Shown here piece by piece: positions 13,901-21,959 of a stretch of 64,000 nucleotides of DNA. The notes under the pieces are model-generated. The model made no database searches, had not been told where the DNA came from, and worked only from the letters and a program-made list of their open reading frames with translations. This DNA comes from Nectonema munidae (Eukaryota > Nematomorpha > Nectonematoida > Nectonematidae): contig JAUIRK010000121.1 of NCBI GenBank assembly GCA_030549495.1, positions 806,001-870,000 on the forward strand, written 5' to 3'. Numbering within the stretch: position 1 is the first letter of the stretch; each line of letters begins with the position of its first letter. The position numbers were made by a program, and so were the translations under genes.

Positions 13901-15717
13901 CTTACAAAACTGATAAATATTTAAATTTAAAGTTTGTGGCTAAAAACAATTCTGATTAATAAGTTTTAATTTTATTCTTTATTTTATCATAATAAATAGC
14001 AGTTTATTTTGTTTAAAGATTAATTTTATATTTTTTAAAATTTGACATTTTAAATGATACCTTTTTATTCTAGGGAGCTTTTTTAAAGGTGAGTAAAATG
14101 AGCATTATTTTCTCTTTAATATCAAAAAAACTCATCCAATTTTACAGCAGGGTAAATGAAAAAATTGCATATAGTACGCCCTCGTTTTATGGCCATCTCT
14201 GGGACCAACAAAAATTGGCGTTGTATCCAGAGTGGGGGTAAATTGCGGGAGTTAATTTTCTAATTTTAAAAAAAGACTTTTTACTTCAAATTACATGATC
14301 TATAGGAGTTAAGACTTGCAAACAACGACTTTAAAATTGTTGCTTTATAACCAAAATGTAAAACTAAACCACTCAAAAATTTATTTACAAAAAAAATCTA
14401 AAATAGTTTTTTTGTTTCAAGTTTGAAGTAGCAATAACATTAATTCTTTTATCTAAATTTTCTAATAATGATAAATCTCCTTCATTCCTGTTTTCCCTAC
14501 ATTCTAAGAAAGTGCTGCATACATTTGCAGCGGCTTACATCTTTCATGGCTTTGGATTTCTGGTATCCTTATCTGAGTCGTTGAGTGCAGGTCTTATACA
14601 TTCAATCAATTCTTTGCCAGTAAGTTCTACAAAAGTTTTTTGGGTTTTGTCAACTGTGATACATTCTTCAGAAGGCATTTGAAGAATCAATGTTTAAAAT
14701 AGATATGTCTCTTGACATATCTTTTAGCAGTAGCTCAGTTAGAGATAAAACGTCTTTCTCTTCATCTTGTGAGACGGATTGTCTACGTTAGTAATAAGTT
14801 CAGTTTGTTGCCAGGAGTTTACAATCGCTAAAGGTTTCACAGAATTTTTAGTATATCTAATAGCGTCAGTTAATATGATGTAGTGAGTCCCGTTAGTTGC
14901 ATGTTGTTCTATAATCTGGTTTAGTTCATGTTCGCGAAAATGAATTTTGAAATTTTAATATTTTATTTCAAAATTATTTTATTTTTTTATTTCAAAATTT
15001 TTTTAGTTTGTTTATTTGTTTATAAACACAAAAATCAAAGAGAATATTACTTTTTAAAATTTTTATTATTTGCAAAAAAATTTTAAACATTAAATTTAAA
15101 AAAAATTAAAAACAAAATATTTAAATAACAATGACGGAAAAATGAGGGGAAATCATAATAATTATATGTTTCTACTGAAGATTAAGTCGAAGGATGGCGG
15201 ACAGAGCGGGGTGCAAATTCACGGGAATTAATAAGTAAGGAAATAGGATCTGAGTAATTTTATGTCGATAAATCGGGGCAGCGTTATTGCGGGGGAACAG
15301 ATAAGATACCATAGAATGCATATACAAGATACCCCTAGAATTATGAAGTATTTAATCAAAACTAAGTTATAAAAGTAAAGATTACTCTAGTGGAGACGTG
15401 ATATGTGAAAAGCGTTTATTTGCTTTCCATTGATCCATGCTAATGGAACAAAGAGATAGTTTGAAGTTTGTGCAGAATAAATTTCCCATTATTCCTCTCT
15501 TTTTATTGGAATTCGGCTCAAAAAGAATAACTTTGGCCACCTTGGACAATATAACTTCGCCTGGCAGAAGCTCGGGAAATTCGCAGGAAGTAAAGAAGGA
15601 GGAAGAATTGGAGTCAATATTTGTGAAAGAAACGTTTTCATCACACGAAGCTTCATCATCAAAAGTAGTATTCAGACTTCTTTCATCAAAGTCAACATAC
15701 GATTTGAATGTTGCCAT
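1730..15717 (-). CDS. MTMR10/12-like myotubularin-related protein (N-terminal part, 4 exons)
   Basis: Four minus-strand exons (15717-15386, 7908-7478, 4126-3964, 1946-1730) join into 1143 nt, exactly 381 codons, with matching phases at every junction. The product follows the MTMR10/MTMR12 order: a short leader with a TFKSY motif like the TFRSY of human MTMR10, a GRAM-PH domain opening with LLPGE (residue ~50), a LLFAFDF segment, DWN.ELKR, GWRV, IVPSSLLD, PIWCWS and GASLVR. In this subfamily the phosphatase domain is catalytically dead and the protein acts as an adaptor for active myotubularins on phosphoinositide membranes. That is family knowledge; the exons holding the lost active site lie beyond the left edge, so inactivity cannot be checked here. 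Introns are 7.5, 3.4 and 2.0 kb and full of transposon remnants. The subfamily assignment is recalled homology, not a search. Confidence 0.88.
2215..3300 (-). pseudogene. Decayed pogo/Tigger transposase (Tc1/mariner superfamily)
   Basis: Minus-strand pieces follow the Tigger transposase in order: WIDRFKRRYSI (end of the CENP-B-type DNA-binding region, about 3200), ALFFSLLSEKSLGFK (the ADETGLFYRLLP region, about 3020), MDGSEKLPLLTVG and KRAWMTSTIFEDYFKR (DDE core, 2912-2790). An acidic C-terminal tail follows at about 2530-2400. Several frame breaks and stops separate the pieces, so it is dead. It sits inside intron 3 of the MTMR-like gene, in the same orientation as the gene. Confidence 0.75.
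3964..4126 (-). CDS. MTMR10/12-like exon 3
   Basis: This 163-nt exon has the acceptor TTGCAG ending at 4127 and donor AA|GTAGAT at 3963. The true frame encodes SPGWRVTYVNERY, then RAFIVPSSLLDTHL and CRVPIWCWSSK. It matches the GWRVCSINEGY, EYIVVPSSLADQDL and MPLWCWSH run of MTMR10. A different minus frame across the same DNA is also open but is a shadow. Two leading bases complete an Asp codon with the G left by exon 2. Confidence 0.9.
4127..7477. other. Intron 2 of the MTMR-like gene
   Basis: AT-rich DNA with many short chance ORFs. Apart from fragments that resemble decayed coding sequence (for example about 5220-5400 and 4400-4560) no family was recognised. The phases of exons 2 and 3 already agree, so no further exon is required here. 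Confidence 0.5.
7478..7908 (-). CDS. MTMR10/12-like exon 2 (end of GRAM domain, linker)
   Basis: This 431-nt exon has the acceptor TTTAG at 7909-7910 and donor CAG|GTAATC at 7477. One leading base completes the split Glu codon from exon 1 and one trailing base passes on to exon 3. It encodes DVTLSNIDSV, then KCIKLVCKNFRILTLSF and LLFAFDFASKNEKVS, and ends with YDWNTELKRVKIFS. These align in order with the human MTMR10 stretches around DVPLTCIEQI, LIIYCKDFRIVRFRF, LLFAFEYVGKKY and DWDREIKRTG. Both flanking junctions share the uncommon GTAATC donor sequence. Confidence 0.88.
8352..8482. repeat. Short inverted repeat (hairpin, ~30-bp arms)
   Basis: The arm CTAGAATGAATGCGAGTAAG and onward (8352-8381) is matched in reverse complement by 8453-8482, with a few mismatches and a 71-bp loop. 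A neighbouring small palindrome (about 8298-8324, AATGTAAGACTAAATGTCTTACATT-like) makes the region hairpin-rich. A MITE remnant is likely but no target duplication was found. Confidence 0.5.
8495..10030 (-). mobile_element. hAT-related non-autonomous element, decayed copy carrying a SINE
   Basis: Starts with AGGGGCGCACATCC, the terminal motif of the bounded hAT element at 39181-42315. Long blocks (8762-8855, 9025-9210, 9372-9560, 9725-10030) recur in reverse complement at roughly 41262-40000. The same SINE lies at the same relative place in both. No transposase frame is present. The far terminus was not located. Confidence 0.6.
9236..9371 (+). repeat. tRNA-derived SINE, copy 1
   Basis: Has a tRNA-like head with a pol III B box GGTTCGATTCC at 9287-9297 and a short body with CATAGTTTGACATAAGC and TGAAAAC. 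It ends in GGTACCTTTACCTTATT. The body and tail are shared with the other copies in this window. Confidence 0.75.
10031..11117. other. Unassigned AT-rich intronic DNA
   Basis: A 67-residue open frame at 10679-10882 (+) is basic and Lys-rich and has no recognised motif. Nothing else stands out. Confidence 0.3.
11118..12110 (+). repeat. Dispersed element with ~150-bp tandem repeats, copy 1
   Basis: A leader (ACCCTATTAG..., TGTACCAAATTGGCT, TTTTCAGCAAAATT) is followed by about four degenerate tandem units. The landmark ATGCTRGTTT recurs at 11541, 11691, 11844 and 11991, giving a period of 147-153 bp, and the phrase TTTGCGGTTTACTTCTA repeats with it. The same leader and units reappear at 63265 to the right edge. 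Confidence 0.75.
12426..12820 (+). repeat. Dispersed repeat A, copy 2
   Basis: Direct-orientation copy of 450-815, with insertions and substitutions but long exact blocks. Both copies lie on the intronic or distal side of the MTMR-like gene. Confidence 0.6.
13339..13600 (+). repeat. Two tandem ~152-bp units
   Basis: TTTTTTGACAGGTTT...TACTTGAAAATGGGTATATA is repeated about 152 bp later as TTTTTTGTCAGGTTT...TACTTGAAAATGCGTATATA. The unit sequence differs from the 11.1-kb array although the period is similar. Confidence 0.5.
13705..13959 (+). CDS. Unidentified open frame, 84 residues
   Basis: The frame is open from 13705 to a TAA at 13957-13959 and reads ...LEQKEPSVIGIQRSNIVAER followed by AIKLLEELKKTYKTD. 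It has balanced, coding-like composition in otherwise AT-rich intronic DNA. No ATG opens it near the start, so it is more likely an exon-like or decayed coding piece than an intact gene. I do not recognise the family. Confidence 0.2.
   Translation, partial: QIWFSNQKYSCETFDTLFTVLNKLSVILLTNASKSLEQKEPSVIGIQRSNIVAERAIKLLEELKKTYKTDKYLNLKFVAKNNSD
14173..15315 (-). pseudogene. Second decayed pogo/Tigger-like element
   Basis: The left end reads AGTACGCCCTCGTTTTATGG, a pogo-like terminus. On the minus strand at about 14950-14800 the frame HYIILTDAIRYTKNSVKPLA and IVNSWQQTELI resembles the C-terminal end of pogo/Tigger transposases (the AIRW...TI.NCW..AG region). Coding-like pieces continue to 14500. 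GC-richer, TIR-like sequence with GGGGCAGCG and GCGGGGGAA occurs near 15270. Broken by several stops. It lies in MTMR intron 1, just downstream of exon 1. Confidence 0.4.
15386..15717 (-). CDS. MTMR10/12-like exon 1 (start codon, GRAM domain start)
   Basis: Coding starts at the ATG at 15717-15715, four bases after a good acceptor (polypyrimidine then ACCAG, AG at 15723-15722). The exon is therefore probably preceded by an intron in the 5' UTR. It encodes about 110 residues: an acidic, Ser-rich leader (residues ~9-48), then LLPGEV and GNLFCTNFKLSL, the usual GRAM-PH strands of myotubularins. The donor is GTAATC just after 15386, leaving two bases (GA) of a split Glu codon. If the AUG is not the start, the frame could continue upstream through the acceptor by one codon; no upstream coding exon was recognised. 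Confidence 0.85.
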
Positions 15718-16279
15718 CAATCTGGTAAAAAAATTATTTGGGTCGAAAATGATCTCAATAAAAAAAATATAATCTAATACAAAACAAAAATATATATTCA
15801 GAAGGGAACTTCTTGCATATGAACTACTAGAGTAACGATTGTTAAAATGTTACATTTCTTTATTTGCATTTTTTGATTCTAAACATGGTAATTTTAAGTA
15901 AAAATTATTAAAAAACTTTTTCCTGGTTTTTATTGAAACTAAAGTAAAATATTTTTAATAGTTAAAATAATGAATATATGCTAGATTTTTATCTAATTTT
16001 TGTCTCATTCTCATGTGTATGCTGAAAAGAGATGCCTCTCAAGTTATTCTTGCATTATTATTATTATTTATCGATTAATAATAGCATATATTCATCATAC
16101 ACGCATATTCAAATATATTATTACATAAATTTAGCATGTGTCCATTCTTTGACAAAATTCATCATTCAATCAAAAGAAGTCATATAAGTTAGTAAATTAT
16201 AAGCGACTTAATTTTTTGTTTTCTATAAATTTCCGGTCCTTTAGTTTTCCTAGACTACATAATATTCGTATTTTGTTTT

Positions 16280-17850
16280 CATTATTAGAGGATTCCTCCG
16301 ATAATGAAAATGATGATAGAGATATTAGTGTGGATAACTTTTCTAAAAACATGATTGAAGCAAATGCAGAAGTTGTTTTTTGGGATCAAAGTCCAGAAAC
16401 TTCAGATAACATGATTCAACAAAATCAAGATGATTGGACTGATGGAGAGGTTTTGAATTTATGTTTACGACAAGAATTTGAATTAACAAAGTGTTTCACA
16501 TACTTATTCTTCAGCTTCTAAAGTATTTGAATCATTTTTTCTCAATGGTATAATACTAGATAAAATTATAGAATATTCCACCGTTTATGCCGGTTTTAAA
16601 GGTGTTAATTTTCATATCGAGAGAAATTAGTTAAAAGTATTTTTTGCATACTACTTCCTTAGAGAGAGGTTAGGTTAAGTGTAGAAAGAGATCATTGTAT
16701 TGGGAAAGCAGCATTGACGACACCGATAACCAAGTTATTTCAGAAGCAATGTCTAGAAATAGGTTTACTCAAGAGATTATGAAATATATTTATTTTAATA
16801 ATAAAACTCATACAAATCAGATTTTTTTATCAACTAAAGATAAGATACCTAAAATTAGGCCTATCGTTGACAGTTTGAAGATGTTATTTGATAAGTATGC
16901 GCTTCCATTTAAATATCTTGATATCAACAAAACCATGATTCCTTATTTTGGAGGATATGGTTGTGGCATAAAAGAAGCAGTTAGAAACAAGTCAATACTT
17001 TATGGATATAAGGGCTTTGTTTGAATTATGTAGAATGTGGTTATCTTAAAAACTTTAAGTTTTATCAGGGTAAAAATGGGGTTTAAAATTGGCACAACTA
17101 AAAATTAGGGTTAGGAGCAAATGTTTTAAATTTGTTAGATCAAATTATTTCACTTGTATAAAATTGATGGAAGAACTGAATAGAAGAGAAATTCTGTGAA
17201 CCGGGGTGATAAGAAAAGAAAGGGTCAAAAAGTGTAATTTAAACAAAAAGTTCACAAATGGAGGAGAATTTTATACAAAAGTAAATAGTACTTCCACCAT
17301 TGGCATTGTTACCTGGAAAGATAAAGGAATTGTCAAAGTTATATCTAATGTTAATAGTGTCCATCCTTTGAGAAAAGCAAAACGATGGAATGTTGATTTG
17401 AAGAAAAAAGTTGAACTATCAATTCCTAACCCAATCTATAAACATGGGGTTCACAGACTCGGTGAATTATTATTTGTTGTCATTATACAGGCCAACAATC
17501 AGATCTAAGAAATGGCACTTTCCTTTAGTGGTTTTCCTTTTGCAACGCTTCACTTTACAACGCTTCAATTTTATGCAATTTAAATCGTAAAAATGAAAAA
17601 AGTTTCGTGACTTCACCAGGGAATTTGTTATGGAAACATTGCAAAAGTGGAGCAAGATTTGGTGGGAGGACAGTGGCATCAGAATTTCTAATGAAGCTCA
17701 ATTTGATGGTCAAAATCATACTTTGGAGAAAAAAGATAAAAAGAACTAGATGTGGAGTTTGTAAATCCCAAACCTATTATTTTTGTTCAAAATGTGACGT
17801 AATTTTGCATATATCTTTGAAAAACAGGCACCATACATAAATTGTGTGTG
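16280..17850 (+). pseudogene. Decayed piggyBac transposase, copy 1
   Basis: Plus-strand pieces follow the piggyBac order. An acidic N-terminus comes first (16300-16470). At 16695 MYWESSIDD begins, then AMSRNRFTQEIMKYIYFNN, DKIPKIRPIVDSL, and DINKTMIPYFGGYG, the second catalytic region. At 17290 comes GIVTWKDKGIVKVISNV, then PLRKAKRW, RPTIRSKKWHFPLVVF at about 17490 and REFVMETLQ. The C-terminal cysteine-rich domain RCGVCKSQTYYFCSKCDV ends it at 17749-17800. Several frame breaks separate these. TTAA-flanked termini were not securely located. Confidence 0.85.
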
Positions 17851-18422
17851 TAACAGATTTCTGAACCCCTCTCTTCTCTTCCTTGCTCAAATTTTTTAGA
17901 ATTATTTAATTATCCTACAGTTAAGCTTATCTATAAAAACTTAAATAATTTTTTGTTCGAAAATTTCCACTCTCTGAACATAATTGAATGTGAAAAACAA
18001 GAAAACAAAAAAAGTTGCTAATTTTCATTAGGGTAAGGTTTGCACCGCCAACAGTAATTTTTAATTGTTTTAACAAATTTTTTCCATATTATTTTTTGAT
18101 AACTATCTTAAGTGTGTTCTGAGATTATATTTAAAGAAATCCGATCTGAGGAGCCACATTTTTTTAGTGATTTACTTTTTGCAAACCTCACTTTATAATG
18201 CTATGATTTTATACAATTTATATGCAAGTTTTGCAACGTCTATCAAGAAGCGCTAATTGTTTCAATGTTTTTCTCTCTTATCCTTTTTACTACTTTGGGT
18301 ATATTCTGTGATTATATTTTAAGAAAAGTATTACCCATTTAGATAATCTATAAGTTTTATACCGATGGTGAAATAAAGGCAGGGGAATGGAGTCTCGTTG
18401 TGAAGGTCACGGTCTGCATTGT

Positions 18423-18965
18423 GGCCGGACATTTAGCCTATAGACAATTAACCAAAAGACAGTTGGTCGAAAGGAGATTTGGTCGAGAGACATTTGACCC
18501 AACACACATTTAGCAGAACGGACAGTTGGTAGAAAGACATTTGACCGAAGAAATTTTTTACCAAACACCAATTATGCCAAACCACATCAATATATAATAA
18601 TGTATTATTATTATTATTATCTAAAACCACATTTAATTGGCATAATTTTGATTTGAATGATCTCGTTTTTTCTAGAGTAAAACAAACTAAAAAATTAGCT
18701 AATTAACTAACTAACTGGAAATATTCCAAACTATTTATATATTTTTGTAGGAATATTCGTTCACCAAATGTTTATTCGGTCAAATGTCTGTACAGTAAAA
18801 TTTTTGTTCCGCCAAATATCTCTTTGGTAAAAGTTTGTTCGACCAAATGTCATTCGACCAAACATCAGTTTGCCAAATGTCCATTTGGACAAGTGTCGGT
18901 TGGGTCAAATGCCTTTCGGTTAATTGTATTTCGTCCAAATTTCTATCGGCCAAATGTCCGAGTAC
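18423..18965. mobile_element. Foldback element built of TTTGGTCGA-like repeats
   Basis: Both arms are made of degenerate phrases such as GACAGTTGGTCGAAAGGAG, GACATTTGACC and their complements. The outer ends GGCCGGACATTTAGCC and GGCCAAATGTCCGAGTACCG are inverted copies. The core is a TAA/TTA microsatellite near 18597-18622. A shorter relative is at 44465-44582. Confidence 0.6.
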
Positions 18966-18989
18966 CGTCTCCATTACGTGTATCCATTT

Positions 18990-20440
18990 AGATAATAAGA
19001 CATTAAAGACATATTTGAGCTGGAAATCATTTGGGAGTGAAATCACTGTTCAAACCAGAGTACTAAACGATCTACATACTCCAATCAACGCCAATAACCG
19101 ATTGGACTTCATGAATCTCGCACTATTTTTTCTAGATATTTTTAATCCTTACTTTTTTTTCTTTGAACTATACCGAGCCTCTTAAATTTTTTTCAGAAAC
19201 TGTGCACATCTGTTCTTGTTAGTTAAATAATGTGTGCAGTAAATATTTATCATAAATATACATCTAGTTTTGTAAAACACAGGCCTTACCGGTATTTTCT
19301 TTCATTCTTTCAAGTTCCACATATACCCGCTTTGAACTTCCTCTTGTATTATTTTAACTTTATATCCTGTTAGTTCTTTTTAGATCTACTTTTATGCTAA
19401 TTTTTAATAGGTAAAACAAAAAAAAAGTTTTTAAAACTTTGGGTGTTTTTAAACATTCATGATTTCTTCAATCGAATTTTATCTATCTTATCATTTTGAT
19501 AGAAAATGCATTTTACAACATTTTTGCTGGTTTTCAAACCAGAGTTGGCTAATTAAACATTTTTTGTTTCTTAAAATTGTACACACCTAAATATACGAAT
19601 TTATTCTCATTGTTGTGCTAAAAATTACAAATGGTGTTACTATTCATTCAAAAGTCTTCCAAAACTCATTATTCACAAATTATCATGCACGAAAATCAAA
19701 TTTTTTTATATTTTAGGTTTTATTACTGTTTTATTTTCAAAGAAAAAGAAATTAGGAAAATGTAAAGAGAATACTCTTTTCTTTACTAGTGTTGCATCAG
19801 AAAAAACTTACTTACAAAGTCTAAAAATATCAACAAACTCAGTTCCATATCAAATTTAACTATTATTTATATAAAAATTATGTAAAATTTTGAATTATAC
19901 ATTTCAATATTTCTAGTCGGTAACACCACATCATATTGCTAAAATGCAACACTGGTAAAATTCGGGAACTAAAGTTAAAAATTCTTTAAAATGAAAGAAG
20001 TTAGATGGAAAGAAGGAATAAACGCTGCGAGATAAAGAAAGCAAAGTTCGGCAACTTCTAAAAAGACAACCTATATATGTATTCATCTCTAAAATATTTA
20101 ACGTACTTTCATATTGTATTTATATCAACATCTAACAAAAGTTGTGCGTTCTACTTTTTTAAAATTATTAAGTATTAACCATGACAATCCCGATTTCAAC
20201 ATATGCCAATTTCGTCAGTCTTCATCAGGAGGTGATAAAATATCAATGTTCAATACCTGTTAGAATCCAATATTTACGAATTCCAAAATACTGTTCAATA
20301 ATAATCATTTTGTATCACATTTGAATAAGTTATAGAAGAATAAACGCTTATTATTGCAAATAAAACAATAAAAAATCTTAAAATCACAAGCAATAAGAAA
20401 TAACTACAGGATGATAATAATCAAAGAAATATATTGTAAG
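18990..20440. other. Unassigned intergenic AT-rich DNA
   Basis: Short chance ORFs only; no domain, terminal repeat or RNA gene was recognised. Confidence 0.4.
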
Positions 20441-20570
20441 TTAATCCTTTCAGGCACAATGGGACACCACTGTCCCATGAAATAAAATTCATCTGTTTTA
20501 AGTATAGAAAAACTCATTGGAAAAGAAAAGCAGGAAATTAATTTTAGAAAACCTATGCCTGAAAGGTTAA
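20441..20570. mobile_element. piggyBac-type MITE with TTAA ends
   Basis: TTAA at 20441 and TTAA at 20567 enclose about 122 bp whose ends are inverted copies: TCCTTTCAGGC at the left and GCCTGAAAGG at the right. The inside also holds a palindrome, ATGGGACACCACTGTCCCAT. TTAA target sites and CC-starting ends are typical of piggyBac. Confidence 0.6.
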
Positions 20571-20639
20571 AAAATAATATAATTGACTACATAACAAAAA
20601 ACTTCCTTTAACGCCCTTTGTTCCCGAACCACATGGTAA

Positions 20640-20850
20640 GACGCGCCTCACACACAAATTTGCGGAAATTTTTATATTGACCGTGGTGGATATATCAACA
20701 AATAGATCGCATGCCATTCTTGACGTCAACCGGATGGCATGAGATTAAACAACAAGAAATGCTATTTCGGGTACATCGGGATTCGAAACCAATACTTTTG
20801 GAATGAAATCCCTGAGGCCACCGGCGGAGAAATCAAATGACTACACAACT
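20640..20850 (-). repeat. Possible second tRNA-like SINE family
   Basis: On the minus strand a B-box-like GGTTTCGAATCCC (20790-20778) follows an A-box-like TGGCCTCAGGG about 45 bases upstream. The surrounding 200 bp are richer in GC than their flanks. No second copy was seen in the window, so SINE status is tentative. Confidence 0.35.
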
Positions 20851-21541
20851 ATAACATAATCATCTAAAAAAATTTTGGTAGTATAATTAACATAATTTTT
20901 TGTGTAGATTATAATTTAGTTAATTAAATTTTAAATTACATGAACATAACTTCGATCAAAACCGGTTAATTTTAGGAGTGTGTGTACCAACGAGGTCTTT
21001 TGGACACCAAAAGTTTTTTGTTTTAATTTTCTAGTTATCTTCAGTTACAAGCGATATAAGATTTCTACGAATTACTGGAAATTTTGAAAAAAAATCCCTA
21101 ACATAATTTACAATTGGGGTGTAAAAGACCGTAGTTTTTTTTTATACGTTTTTCAATTAAAACAAAACAGTGAGAAATATCAATGACATATGTTTATTTA
21201 TTCACTATTTAGTGTAAACATAGTGCAACAGTCACTTAAAATTTTAAAAGTAGTCTGTCATTATTTTGTTGTTTGAATAGTTAGTTGTAGGTGTGGTGTG
21301 ATCTATTGCCATTATTTTATATTCTGTTGTTATCTATTGCCTTACTTGTGTTAGATTAGCTTAGCAGTCGTTTCAGTTATATTCTGTAGCTTTATGCGTC
21401 ATTGAACTATGCTGATTACATCTCACAATAATTTTTTGTGCAATAGAATTACCCACTTCCTTTTCTTTATCATTACTAGAATGTTTGTACAACTGAATAA
21501 AGTATTATAAAAAATTCATCAGGATTTACGAATAATTATCA

Positions 21542-21695
21542 GCGTGAGTAGGGTTGGTTAGATGCTGGATTCGATAACTCAAGGTCTTGGGTTCGATCCC
21601 ACATCAAGCCTGCTTTCCTCATAGTTCGATACAAGCGGTGTAATTGTGCCTTCTCGATGAAAACACCATAGGGTACCTTTACCTTTACCTTATTA
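21542..21695 (+). repeat. tRNA-derived SINE, copy 2 (best preserved)
   Basis: Head GCGTGAGTAGGGTTGGTTAG (A-box region), B box GGTTCGATCCC at 21590-21600, and body CATAGTTCGATACAAGCGGT then TTCTCGATGAAAACACC. The tail is GGTACCTTTACCTTTACCTT, a CCTTTA repeat. It is near-identical over the body to the copy at 59902-60050, which suggests recent activity. Confidence 0.85.
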
Positions 21696-21959
21696 TAAAT
21701 TAACTCCCAAGCTTATTTTTCAAAGGCATCTCTCCTATTTTTCAAAATATTTTACTATGTCAATTGATACTTTTTCTGAAAGTGATTTTAAAATTATTTA
21801 TAAATTTAAAAAAGGATATGCTATGTCATTCTAGTTCAGACTTTGATTCTTCTTTTTTATGCCTCAACTTCAAATTCTTATAATAAAAATTTTCTTTTTA
21901 AAAATAAATTAGAGAAATTGTAATCGAAAACTTTTGTTAAAAAAAGAAAAAGTGGAAAG

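Noticed and set aside
15437-15772. 111-residue plus-strand open frame
   Set aside because: Antisense shadow of MTMR exon 1, whose minus-strand product has GRAM-domain motifs and splice sites.
21542-21620. Possible functional tRNA gene
   Set aside because: The A and B boxes are present but the cloverleaf arms do not pair well, there is a SINE body and tail downstream, and five more copies exist.
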